From Tubulanus polymorphus (lineage: Eukaryota > Nemertea > Palaeonemertea > Tubulaniformes > Tubulanidae): a DNA stretch of 64,000 nucleotides. The notes under the pieces are model-generated. The model was not told where the DNA came from and did no database searches. It was given only the letters and a program-made list of their open reading frames with translations. Position 1 is the stretch's first letter; the number at the start of each line of letters is the position of its first letter. A program made the translations under genes and the position numbers. Shown here piece by piece: positions 24,234-34,979 of this stretch. The stretch covers positions 22,308,485 to 22,372,484 of the forward strand of contig NC_134027.1 of the NCBI RefSeq assembly GCF_964204645.1, written 5' to 3'.

Positions 24234-26050
24234 TTAAGTATAGAAAATGCTGAAATAGTTCGTATTATTGCGTTCGTATCCGACGATCATTTTCGGGAAC
24301 AGCTTCGTTTGTTTCAGCAGTTCGATTTCACGCGCTAGGTTGCTCAGGTTTAGATCTTGTTGCAGGATCCATCGTTCGCCCGGTCCCTGTTCGAATACCG
24401 CCGAAAACAACAGTTTTTCGTTGTTGTGATAGGTGTCTAGATAACACAGATTGAAGCCGTTCAAAGCCTCTTCGTAGATGACGCGTTCGAAGTCGTCGAT
24501 CGTCAAATCTAAAAACGGTTTGTATTTGGCGTCGGCGTTTTTCAGTAAGACAGCGCTGACTCGTCGTTGTCCGTTGAACGCCATTACGCTTTGAACGGTT
24601 GCTACGTAACCATCGCGATGATAATCGGGGACCTTCTTCAAGTATTCGCTGTACGGTTGATTAACCAGCACGATATCGGCCGTTCGGTTACGGGGCGTCC
24701 GCATCAATACCAAACTGCACTTTCTGTCTTCGTGCGAGTAGCAGACGTAGTTCTGGATCAAATTCAATCGGTATCCCCTTCGTTCTTTGTTTCCCACGAC
24801 CGTGTCGACCCTTTCGCCGGGTATGCCGTGTTGAAGCAGCCAGTCGTTTTTGCTCGTTGCCGAGGTTTTCGCCGCAATCACGGCGAAAAAGGTGACTTGA
24901 TGACGGTCGTCGCTGTAGGCGTTTATCCAAGTCGGCCGATAGTCTACTTTTCTCAAAGCTTCAATATACGCCGATAGGTGCTGCTCGTGTATGCGGAACG
25001 ATATGCCATCATCTTTGTATAGCGAAGAAAATAGATCCCCGCCCATCAGATCATCGGTGTCGACCCAGTTGTCGACTCGTTTGAAATAGTCGAGGAATAG
25101 GTGTTTGAATAAAGTCGGGTTATGGGTTTTGAAATGCGTTATAAACGCCGAATCGGGACCGTAAGAATGCAATAGAAGATAATTCCCGGACGCGTACGAT
25201 TCGACCCAAAACGAGCCGTCGGTTTTGACCTTGACCCCCATGCCGTGCCACGTATCGGTTAGCCGCGGGTACGGCGGACTAGGTCGAGTAAATATCAACT
25301 TCAAAGTATCTTTGCGTATGATTGGACTGGCGTCGTGCGTAACGGCGGACACCAGTCTCATAGCGTCTTGTATCGTCATCACCCAAGTAGTAGGTATTAG
25401 ATTAGTGTTGTAAATACCACCGGCAGCGTCCTCTAGCGGATGTCGAGTTAGTTTAGTCATCCACATACCGAACGGAATCAATATATGTCGTTTTACGTAC
25501 TCTTCATAACTGATACCGGTGACGTCTTCGATGATTATTCGCAGCAATAATTCGTTAAACGCCGAATGTTTGAACTTTTTTCCTGGAACCGAATGTAATT
25601 TGTGTTGTAACATTGTTCTAATGGCATCGCTAGGCAACAGTACTCCGGATTCCCGGAAATCTTCGTGCCGATCCCAGCCCGCCGTTTCGTACAACAACTG
25701 CATAACAGTTATATCACGAATACGAGGATCGACGCTGTCCGGAATCGCCTCCAGAAATCCGCTCAAAGCTCCCGACTTCACGAATACTTTCCTATTCAGA
25801 TCTATCGAATTTTTGTCGCTAAGGTGTAACACTGCCAACGACGTCATCATGTGCGACACTTGCAACATTGGAAACATCTGCGTTGTTTGTTGTACGACAC
25901 TTTGTTCAAGTCCGATTCTTTTAATGTCACGTGCGTATACCAGTTTCCCAGAATGCATCACGCCGACACTTCCGATTTGTATGTGATTTTCTTCCATGAA
26001 TGACATCAGATCTCTGGTTAGTTTGTCTTCTTGATTCGATGCCAAACAAT
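24234..26050 (-). CDS. Secreted serine beta-lactamase-like protein, main exon (probable inactive hydrolase)
   Basis: One long exon encodes about 605 residues. The first ~330 are a class C beta-lactamase / penicillin-binding-type serine hydrolase domain. The rest contains about four ~50-residue repeats of the G-Y-R-x...W/F type (YRPTWINAYSDD, GYRLNLIQNY, GYVATVQSVM, GFNLCYLDTY), resembling the tandem repeat domain found beside lactamase domains in polyglycine-hydrolase-like proteins. Clear family marks are MQLLYETAGWD (the LLxHTxGW region) and RIIIEDVTG. The catalytic motifs are altered: SxxK reads S-H-M-M (about 82-85 of the spliced protein) and Y-x-N reads H-S-A (about 178-180). The active-site serine is kept but lysine and tyrosine are lost. 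The exon is taken to begin after TTTTATAG at 26051, because the in-frame sequence above is AT-rich intron-like; its phase 1 matches the signal-peptide exon at 32539-32587. Spliced length would be 621 residues. Substrate unknown. Confidence 0.85.
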
Positions 26051-26230
26051 CTATAAAATAAATATATTTAATTAAAGTCTTAGACATTATAGAGGTCTTT
26101 GGCACGCGCCCTTTACCTTTACCTTGAACCAGACGGTGTCAATCCCAAAATGCATGTTCATTTTTGGAGCTTCCAAAAGGCACATAAGCGGTGCATATTC
26201 CTATGCGCTAGCCGTAATGATACACATGAA

Positions 26231-26408
26231 TAAAGCGAAAAAAACCACAATAAGGCAGATGAAAAACCATGATAGAATCTGACGTTTCGACTATGAGCTA
26301 TTTTCAAAATCGGTAGATAGATTTTGAAAATGGCTCATACGTAGATTTCGAGTCGAGACGTCAGACTCTCTGCTTTTTTTCATCTTATTGTGGGTTTTTC
26401 GCTTTATC
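26231..26408. repeat. Near-perfect palindrome of about 178 bp with GAAACGTC motifs
   Basis: The left arm (TAAAGCGAAAAA...CACAATAAG...CAGATGAAAAA...GACGTTTCGACT...GAGC...TTTTCAAAAT) is repeated inverted on the right (ATTTTGAAAA...GCTC...GAGACGTCAGACTCT...TTTTCATCTTATTGTG...TTTTTCGCTTTA) around a 10-bp spacer near 26311-26320. The word TCGAAACGTC on the minus strand is shared with the hammerhead-like motifs elsewhere in the window. Confidence 0.75.
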
Positions 26409-26409
26409 G

Positions 26410-28800
26410 ATATCAGACGGAGTCACTTGTCTATGGAAACCAGATGCACACGCATCTCTACGGTTTGTCATTCAAAATGAACCAAAATGTCATTTAGAAG
26501 ACGTCAACAGCACCAAGCGCCGTTTGATCATTTCAGTGACAGTTTTATTACAGAAATTATGTACACTCGGTTTGATAGAGATGGCTTCCGCAGAAATATC
26601 CAACGATAGATTGCCAGAATGAAGGCCGTAAGTCCCGATCACGAGAGAATCCCAGATTAAGTTTATCGCCAGTATTTCGTAGACCCTGAATATTTGAATT
26701 TATTTGAAAATGTTGCGGACATTTTGCATCCGTTTTGTGGAATTCCCCACCCAAACAGACATATACATTGTCTCTCAGTATCCGAATGGAAGGCCCAAGA
26801 CATTTCTGTTCAATCAACCGTTTCTGGATGGCGCTTTTGATAATGGGTTCTACCGTTTACAAGTCGCTAGAAAAACGCGTAATCCTGTATAAGAAAATAG
26901 ATTATTTCAAATGCAAACTGAGAAACAGAACTTATAGATATACATGGCGTTGCTGTAGATAAGCTAAGTGGCATTTGCTCCAATTGTACCAGGACAGTTT
27001 AGAATCCAGTCAAACATTCAACCGTCAATGACGGTGTCGGAACGTTTTAAGATATATCGGCCTTGTGAGAAAACTGTGAGTTAATTCTCCAATTGATCAG
27101 AGCAGCAGCAGCAGCAGCATTTGCAGCAGTGAAGTCACTCTCAGATCCAGTTGGCAAATTACTGTACTTATAATGGATTGGTCTGGAATCGATATCAAAT
27201 ATATTACTTCACAACGCCATCGGGTCGGATATCAAACCGTCGCTTTCTAAGGTCAAACGAGGCTGTAAACTCGGTTTTCAAGGGATCGATATTTTTAATG
27301 AGCACTATATTCGCAGAAAAGAAGGGAAGGCGTTGTAGACGCAGTAAATATTTTTCGGACTCCCAAGAATATCGGTTAATGTGAGTGGAGGAGGGGGATG
27401 AGAGGGGAGAGGAAGAGGGGAGGGGTTAGAGAGAATCAGGAGTGGATAGACATAGAACTATCCTTACTCAAAGTTGATGCGTATTTAACTGTTTAGAAGT
27501 ATGTTAGCATAAATGTTAGCTTAATACTTCAACCTACTGCAGTCCATTAGACTGGTAACCCCCTCGTGTCGTGTGATTTATATTCAATCTATTTCGTAGA
27601 GCTTGACGGCTTTCGTGGTAGGGCTATCACATTAACCCTCTCATAAATCATTTGCGATATTGCTGTAATTCCGTATATGGAATATAGTGATATTGAATGC
27701 TGAGACGGTCAAAATTGATTGGATTCTTTCAGTGTCATTGGGACGATCGCGGCCACGATAGGAAAAACGAAACGTCAAGTTCATTACATCAATGGTGGCA
27801 AATGGAATTCTTCATGGCTGTAAAAGCGTGGTACCGGCTCTCCCGCCAGATGGCGTGCCATAAAGTCGGACAATAACTTCGTTACGTTTTCAAATGTTCT
27901 TATTTTTCTCCTTTGTATACAAATGTGTGAACAATATGCCCGTTAATAAAAATGGTCGAGAATAATAAAACTACGCAATCTAAATCATCAACTCGTTCCT
28001 TTTCGATTCACTGTAGTTAAATTTTGAATCTATTCGGAATATTTGGCTTGTTGTGTGGCAACGTTTTTCTTAACCTGAAATCCCAACATGAACGCTCCCT
28101 TTGCCTGATATAGCTATTTCCGAAATGGATAAACATCTTAAAGATAATTACCCTTCTCGCGACGAGTTGGATCTGTATTATACAGTTACTATCGCTATAA
28201 TGCCAGTATATTTCACTTTTCTAATCTACGTAAATATCGATTCGTCTGCACGATTTCAAATCTTGAAATAATTAATAGCAGGCAGCCGTCAGTCAAAAGC
28301 CACCGCATGAGGAAATCGTTGAAACACCCACACAAACCAAAACCACTAAAAATCACTCTACATTACAGGAAACAGTACGCTAGAATATTCTTTCTGACCT
28401 TTGGACATCTCCTTTGTATCGTCCGTATAATATTTTGTGCAGGGTATAGTGGATTTTTTTTTGCTATGGCAGTTTCTTTAAACAGATGACGAGAAGAGCT
28501 AAACAATGTAGCACGGCAAGGGCCTTAAGTCGTTGCAACGTAAAACGCAGATTTATGAGTGAATTTAGATATCTTGAAGGTCTATTAATTGGCGACCACA
28601 TGTGCACATATGTATTCCTACTGCAAAACCTAAAGCTCCTCTAAGAAAAACCACGAAACAAGAAGTATCTTTTGTGCTTATGACGAGTTTGTTCCAGGGT
28701 TTAGTTCACCTAATATTGCACACGCTGAAAACAAGAAACATAGAAAAACATAAGGCGTCAGATAGCGAATAGAAAAACAATCATTATTAATCACAATCAT
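26410..28800. other. Probable intron of the lactamase-like gene, no gene recognised
   Basis: Contains a short (GCA)n run at 27104-27129 and purine-rich GGAGAGG sequence near 27385-27425. The ORFs lack any domain or coding pattern. If the splice from 32539 to 26050 is right, all of this is intronic. Confidence 0.4.
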
Positions 28801-28814
28801 GGTGAACTTCGGTC

Positions 28815-29010
28815 ATCGGAGTTAGTCGACTATAGTCGAACTAAACGAAACCGAATGTCCGTTAGTGGTCCAGAAATGGTCGACTACGCAATTGAGCACG
28901 GTCGCTATAGTTCGGACCTAGGTTCAAGATGGCCGACACTGTGAAATACGTTAGGATCGAACTATAGTGTGTTTGGTTATTAGTTCCGACCACTAGTCGA
29001 CTAGCTATGA
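28815..29010. mobile_element. Palindromic MITE-like element, family 2, second copy
   Basis: Ends CGGAGTTAGTCGACTATAG and TAGTTCCGACCACTAGTCGACTA form an inverted pair, with internal AAGATGGCCGACACTGTG and TCGAACTATAGTGTG, as in the copy at 22870-23110. Confidence 0.6.
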
Positions 29011-29346
29011 AAACCGGCCTAATGAAAAGTCGGCCTAGAATGACGGTGATACATGTCATGGGATTCGCTCATTGTCACTGATTGGATAGTTTTTCAATGG
29101 GTTCTTCTTTATCGAGCAACTCTGATATAGCACACCATTATCAAAACAAAGTTTCGCGAGATAATGTTTCCGGAATCCTCGATATTTGCGCGAAACGATG
29201 CGCGCAGTGTTTCATCTCCATTTTATACTGTGTGCGCTAGGCCTGACGTATCCTTCTTCTTGGGGGTTTTTGTGAAGGATTTACAATTTACAGCGCATTT
29301 GGTTTCATAATTTTCATTTGCAATGAAAAAAAGCAAAGAGTGGTTT

Positions 29347-29520
29347 TTAACTGAGCGATATACCGCCACAAGAATTTCCGGCACATCGTGAAAGGAACTT
29401 AGAAAAAAGATACTTAGGAGCGATCCCTTCAATGTGAATCCCATGGGGTTCTTCGATGATTTTGAAAGTCAGTAATCCATATGTCACCATGAATATACAA
29501 AGTACAATAATTTCTTTCAT
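29347..29520 (-). CDS. Possible small secreted peptide, 57 aa (weak)
   Basis: A 57-codon frame begins MKEIIVLCIFMVTYGLLTF, a good signal-peptide shape, and ends with CAGNSCGGISLS, giving two close cysteines in the mature part. There is no recognised family, no second copy in the window and no clear polyadenylation signal assigned. It lies in the inferred intron of the lactamase-like gene on the same strand. Frames this short arise by chance, so this is only a candidate. Confidence 0.2.
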   Translation of the reverse strand: MKEIIVLCIFMVTYGLLTFKIIEEPHGIHIEGIAPKYLFSKFLSRCAGNSCGGISLS

Positions 29521-29799
29521 CCGTCAATAACAAAAATAAGTTAATTACAAATGTACTAAGTAAGTATACAGATGGGAGGAGCCCGAACAGAGCAATAAAA
29601 TTTGTATATCAAAAAAGGATTGTCTGACATAACACGACGTAAAAATGAAATGCGATCCATTGATGCAAAATGGAAAATGAATGGATAGCAAGATTAACAT
29701 ATTGAATGAATCGAAAAGGTTGCTTTATAGTGTACGGAAGTTGTACGAGGGAAAGACATAAGTCGAGAAGATACACAATATCTGTGTTTAGATGAATAT

Positions 29800-30170
29800 T
29801 AGAGAGAAATCCAACAATAGATTCAGCTAAGAAGAAGACTGCGTAATTGAATGACTGTAATTTCGAGCAACGTTTCCTCTTAAGACTATTAGCCATCATC
29901 GGGCGTACTGAGAACAGAGTAAATCTTATACAATATATAAATCAAAGGGACTGGAGTGAGTGGGCGATTAAAAAGTTGAAAGAAGTGCAATTGCGTTAGA
30001 TTACTTTGATCTGTATCCAACCTTTCAACTTTTTAATCACTCAGTATTAATATCCTGTCAATTTACTCAGTACTCAGTACGCCTGATGATGGCTAAGAGT
30101 CTTAAGCCGAAACGTTGCTCGAAATATATATTCATATACGAATTCAGATTTTTTTTTCTTTGGCTGAATT
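29800..30170. mobile_element. Inverted pair of Penelope-like termini with hammerhead-like cores
   Basis: The plus strand at 30083-30113 reads CTGATGA, a GGCT...AGCC hairpin, then GAAAC. The same motif lies on the minus strand at 29903-29868 (CGATGATGGCTAATAGTC...GGAAACGTTGCTCGAAA), decayed by a few bases. Further inverted matches are GATTAAAAAGTTGAAAG at 29967 and CTTTCAACTTTTTAATC at 30021. TTGCTCGAAAT follows the core in both arms. Confidence 0.55.
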
Positions 30171-31059
30171 CATTGTGGAATTTCTCTCGAATTTTATTTT
30201 TATGTTTAAACAGATGAATAATCATGTCTTGGTTGTTGTTTTTTTTTCGCGTGAATTCTAAAGGATGCGCGTTAAGTTTTCGTTATCATCTATCACTTCC
30301 TGAATCAATGAACTCGAGGATAATCCTATTCACGAGGTTTCGACGTCGAGACTATAATCCCGGTTTGATTAATCATGCGACATTCGAGTATTAACATTAG
30401 AACCCTGATTCAAATCCGAATTCAGGCATTTTTGTCTTATACGAAAAGGTGTGAATTGACCTATACTGAAAATATTGGATTGGATATATCCACGATATTA
30501 AAGACATACAATGCAGTTTTGAGGCGGGAGTTCTGAGGTTCACCATAGTCTCTGTCGTATAATCTTGGATAGATATTAGCCTTGGCAATCATCTATCCAA
30601 AATAAAACAGAATTTTGTGAGCAATAGAAATATATTCTAAATTCTATTCTTGCTATTCTATTCTAAGGTTGATTAATGAACTCATATTGATGATGATTAA
30701 ATAGATTCATTTTTCTAAGAGTTCGAGGTTTTAACTAAATCTCATCGTCAGAGAAATGAACAGGACAACTAACATGAATGTTTATTGGCGCCTCGAAAAA
30801 TAACACATTGCTTAATATTGTCTACAATAAATAATGAAATATAGGTTATATGATTTTATATCGATAATTAAATTGAATTGAATTGACCGGTAACCAGTCT
30901 AGCCCCGATATATCGATGACGTAGTGCACACATCCCCTCAAAGATAATGATTAGAATATATGAAAAATGAAATAAGAGTTATGAAATGATATAATATTCA
31001 ATAACTAGGGGTCTAGGGACACCACGCCCACTTGGTAAGTGGTTTAAAATGCTCAACAA

Positions 31060-31640
31060 TCTAACACTTTCAATATTCAACGCCCCCTGGTGACCATATA
31101 CAAAAACTAATGACCTTGAAACTCACAAAAAAATATAGAATATGTCAGCAGCTATGATTTTTTAATTGATTGTGATATCAAAATATGCCTCGTTACCAAT
31201 TTAATATGGAAATAAATTTTGGGCACTAAAACGGCCATCTTGAGTCCGTTCGACCAAATTTTTCTAATGCTGATGGGCCCTTGGGGGATTCAAATATATA
31301 CGAAAGAACAAGGTAATTGATCGAAGCGTCTTCAAAATTTCCCTCCAAAAGTTCAAAAATGTGTTAAAAGTGCTGATTTTGGCGAACAACAATGGCTGCC
31401 AGTCGGCCCTCTTGATTCTGACAGAGCCAGCTTTTGGGCTGAAGATGTGTCTAGGGTAGGTACATGTGTAACCCAAATATCAAGACATTACATTGAAGCG
31501 TCTTCAAAACTTCCCAAAATAACTGGGTTCCGTCTATGGATGGACGGACGAACGGACGGACGGAAGACGGACGGAAGACGGACGAAAATTGAACGCAATA
31601 GCCCGCTGGGACTAAAGTCCAAAGTGGGCTAAAAAAATAA
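31060..31640 (+). repeat. Dispersed repeat with GGACGGACGG tail
   Basis: It starts near CAACGCCCCCTGGTGACCATA and ends in (GGACGGAC)n followed by CAATAGCCCGCTGGGACTAAAG near 31597. Relatives are at 42590-42900 (AGCCTTTTGGGCTG...CTAGG...TAACCC...TCAAG...GACGGACGGAAGG) and 38520-38590 (CAACGCCATCTGGTGAAC). No coding content. Confidence 0.55.
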
Positions 31641-32538
31641 TCGCCAAAATCCACATTTGTAATTATCATTTTCATACGCCAATATCGATGACGTAGAGAA
31701 CAACGATTCACACAGAACCCCTTAATTGTATATAAACATTATTGTAAAGGCTTTTACCGAGTCAGAAATCATCTTCGTTTTATTTCCATGTATCAGGGAC
31801 GGCACGATTCATATGGTCGTGATATAAACAAATGACTGAGCATAAGTCGATTTAGAATTAAGGTCCGTTAATCAAATCGCATATTTCCCGTTAGGATATT
31901 CGGGCTCTACTGTGGAATATGACCATATCCCTGTAACGTTGATATATGGATGAAACGAATTCGAACGCGGTCGATTAATCCCAGCACGTTCTCTTCGTCG
32001 AACCTAATGACGACAAATATATCATTAACGAGACGTTTTCGAAGACCGGGTTTAAGAGCGCGTCACGTTGAAATATCGCTCCTGCGGAAAAATTGTAAAT
32101 AATGCATTTTAAAGCTGTTCCAGATATTCGAAGTTAGAAAATGCATAATATCTGATTTTGAGTTAATTAAGACGTCGAGTTAATTCTATTCCGATGAGAG
32201 TTGAGTGTTTTTTTTTATAGAATTGATGATCTACTTCTTGAGTTTTAAGACTCGCCTAGTTTTTTTTTACACAAACAGTCTGCGAGTAATAATGAATCCT
32301 AGAAATATCTTCAGTTGTTACAGCCGCGAATAGAAGACATATCCAACTCGTTTCTCTCCCCGCCGATATTAACTATCAAGGATAATGGATATAGGCCTAC
32401 AATGAGTAAAAAATGTCAAGTTTCTTTGTTTGATGTCGAATGAATGAACTATCGCTTCCGCGTACCAGTTAAAGTTAGTACAAGATTCTATAATCCCTAT
32501 CCACGAATTTTACTGATTCGATAAGAATATTTACTTAC

Positions 32539-32587
32539 CCATGATAAGCAGTAATAACACTGCAATGCTTGTATGATATCGAGCCAT
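32539..32587 (-). CDS. Probable signal-peptide exon of the lactamase-like gene
   Basis: ATG at 32587 opens MARYHTSIAVLLLLIM and stops after one further base at a textbook donor (G|GTAAGT). Sixteen codons plus one base give phase 1, which matches the phase of the exon starting at 26050; the joined codon is GAT (Asp), followed by CLASNQ. Together they form a signal peptide with a plausible cleavage site after CLA or LAS. The long exon alone has no signal peptide. No other phase-1 acceptor of a recognisable gene lies between, but the 6.5-kb intron is inferred. Confidence 0.55.
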
Positions 32588-32599
32588 TATTTCAGAGAC

Positions 32600-33990
32600 G
32601 GCGCGGATGAGTGTAAACTGTTGTCTATCATCCCACTACAACTCAGCGCACCGACGCCTGGACTTATGATCAGGCGGCGGTGTACGCGAACACTAAACTT
32701 ACGATATAGTTCCGGAGCGATTTTGAAGGTGGCTACAAGCCTGGTGACCCTCACACTTTGGCCGTTGGAGCTCACCGTTCACTCCCTCCCTAGCCACCGT
32801 ATGAAAGCGTGCCTTTCCTTACTCTTCAGCGTAAGCCTACTGTACTCACATCGAGTTAATAAATTGGCCAACACACATAGATATTAACACTAGGTCGCCG
32901 ATACGATATACATAGTGATAACGATTCTGCTATTAAATGTAAGGAATGTTACCGTAAATTGCCCCTATTATCGTCCCTTCAATTTGTCCGCTACATTTTC
33001 GACGCAAGGTCTCGTCTTTGGTCAAACCCGCGGCTTCCGAGTTTCCATAAAAACCCGCGGCTTTAAATCATTCAAATACGAAAAAAAGTCTAAATTGAAA
33101 TTGATTAATCATGAATTTGACTGAATGCATAACGTTTGTTTGGTGGATCTTTACGTGTTGTTCTGGTTATTCTGTACCCGGTACTTGCCGGTGAGTTGGC
33201 CCTAAATATTTGATTTTTTTCTTTTAGAGCCAGGTGTATTCAAAACTCGTCGTATTGCCCTTTTTAATGTCAGCGTGTTTATGCGTCATCACCTAAATGT
33301 TCCTCCTTCCTTTTTCACACCCCTGCCAATCGCTATGACTCGTCGCAAAGGCGGCGCATTGCTTAGATTTACCTAAGTATCGTGTTAATTTTTTGTTCAC
33401 TTTTCGATTGAAGAGAAGAAAGAGACGACCGTTCAACAGCTTCGTCAATTCTTGAATGACATTGGCGTCCACTCCCTAAATTTGGAAAGCGGAATTTATC
33501 ATACAATCAATAAATTACTCCGGCAATTGAGGCTTACAAGATGCATTAGCGTGCAACATTGAGCTGTGTGGGTTGGTCCAGCGAATATACCGAAACATTT
33601 GTTAAAACCCTCAGAACTTTCACGAATGTACCTTTTGGGCGTATCTTTTACACCTTTAGCAAACTTTCTTTTAAACAAAGCTACCGAAAAAGTTTTTCGT
33701 TAAGGGGCAGGAATTTGGTTGCTGGAGCCATTTTTTGACGATATAAAATGTAAAAACCAATAGGGTTCATCATAAATCCACAGATCAAGTATGAAGAAAA
33801 TTGATCTGATACATTGTAGAGCGGTAACATGCTCGAAATACTTTAGACACTGATATAACTGTGGTGGCCATATTGGATAATCCAAATGCATCAACTATGC
33901 ATCAACGTATCCATTTTGGATAACCTTAACGACTTGCTTAATAATAAGGCATTTCATTGGCTCAGAACTGCTTGCGTTGCAGAGAAGTTG
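32600..33990. other. Intergenic sequence without recognised gene
   Basis: The first few hundred bases would be the promoter side of the lactamase-like gene. No TATA box or other element could be assigned. Open frames here show no domain. Confidence 0.35.
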
Positions 33991-33993
33991 GCG

Positions 33994-34970
33994 TTATCTC
34001 CTTCGGATGCGCAGCAACTTTATTTCACGTCTAAATCTTTCACTGTAGACGTAATAAAATATGCCGTTCACAGACGAATTAAGGGCTTGGAAAACATCAT
34101 TAAAAAGCAAAACCGGCCACACAACAGACCACGTCAAGTACAAGATCAAAATATTGTATGTCATTTCTGGAAAAACAGACACCATGAATAAAGCGGATGC
34201 AACAAATACCATTCTGTGACCAGTTTTATCTTGTTTAGTTTTAGTCGAGCCGGCGCCGGTCAGTTGTTTCCTGTTTCGCGCGTGAATTCGTAGTTGAATT
34301 ATCATAATCGTATTCAGTAGTGGTATAAGAACGAACGGTATATACGTGGTCGTTATGTTTTCTAACAAATACGAATATGCGGGGCAGTGTATACCGGTAT
34401 TGCATCGCGGATAGACAAGCCGTACGTACATGTCGTGTTGACGTACGCAACAATTCGATTTTGTGCGCGGTAAGAAATCAAGCCAGTCCACATGATTACA
34501 CAAACCGCAGAAAGTATGTAACAATGTTTCAACTTCCAATATCGTTTAGCTTTGAGCGGAAAACAAATGCTAAATGCTCGATCGAACGTCACTAAAAGCG
34601 TCAGGCCGTTACGAACGTAAGAACCCCATTTTGAGATTACGTTACCCGCTATATAAAGCTCAGGGGCACCCATACCCCAGTATAAGTACAGTCCGATCCT
34701 TTCGTGGCGAATAAGTTTCAGAACCCAGGTAAAATGGTCGTAAATGATGATTGCCATGCAGCTGACAATGTCAAAAACGGCGAGTAACAATAAGACGATA
34801 TATGAAGTCGTGGAGCTATTCATCTTGTGGAACCGATAAAGAACAACTATCGTAACGGAATTGGAGACTAGACCAAACCAACCAATCGGTCCTATTATAG
34901 TCACTGTGACGAGATGCCAATATACGCTAATGCGAGGGAAACATTTCTGCACAAACGAAGCGTTTAACAT
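33994..34970 (-). pseudogene. GPCR of the 327-aa family, full length but for one frameshift
   Basis: The minus strand encodes the whole receptor in two overlapping frames. 34970-34362 gives the N terminus through TM4 (IGPIGWFGLVSNSVT, FDRAFSICFPLKAKRYWKL); the frame of 34539-33994 gives TM5 to the C terminus (YSYLLENITTTYIPF, VFPEM, LNSSVNGIFYYVYS). Against the intact copies at 47694 and 61729, one base is missing near 34378-34386, between the codons for RDA and YSYLLEN. All other sequence is well kept, so inactivation is recent or the base is a sequencing or assembly error. It is the most diverged member of this family in the window and lies on the opposite strand. Confidence 0.85.
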
Positions 34971-34979
34971 TTTAGCGAG

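Noticed and set aside
24567-25986. Plus-strand ORFs opposite the lactamase-like gene
   Set aside because: They are shadows of the minus-strand coding exon.
26051-26105. Extra N-terminal codons (MPKTSIMSKTL...) of the lactamase-like ORF
   Set aside because: AT-rich, ends in a TTTTATAG acceptor and gives no signal peptide; intron sequence is more likely.
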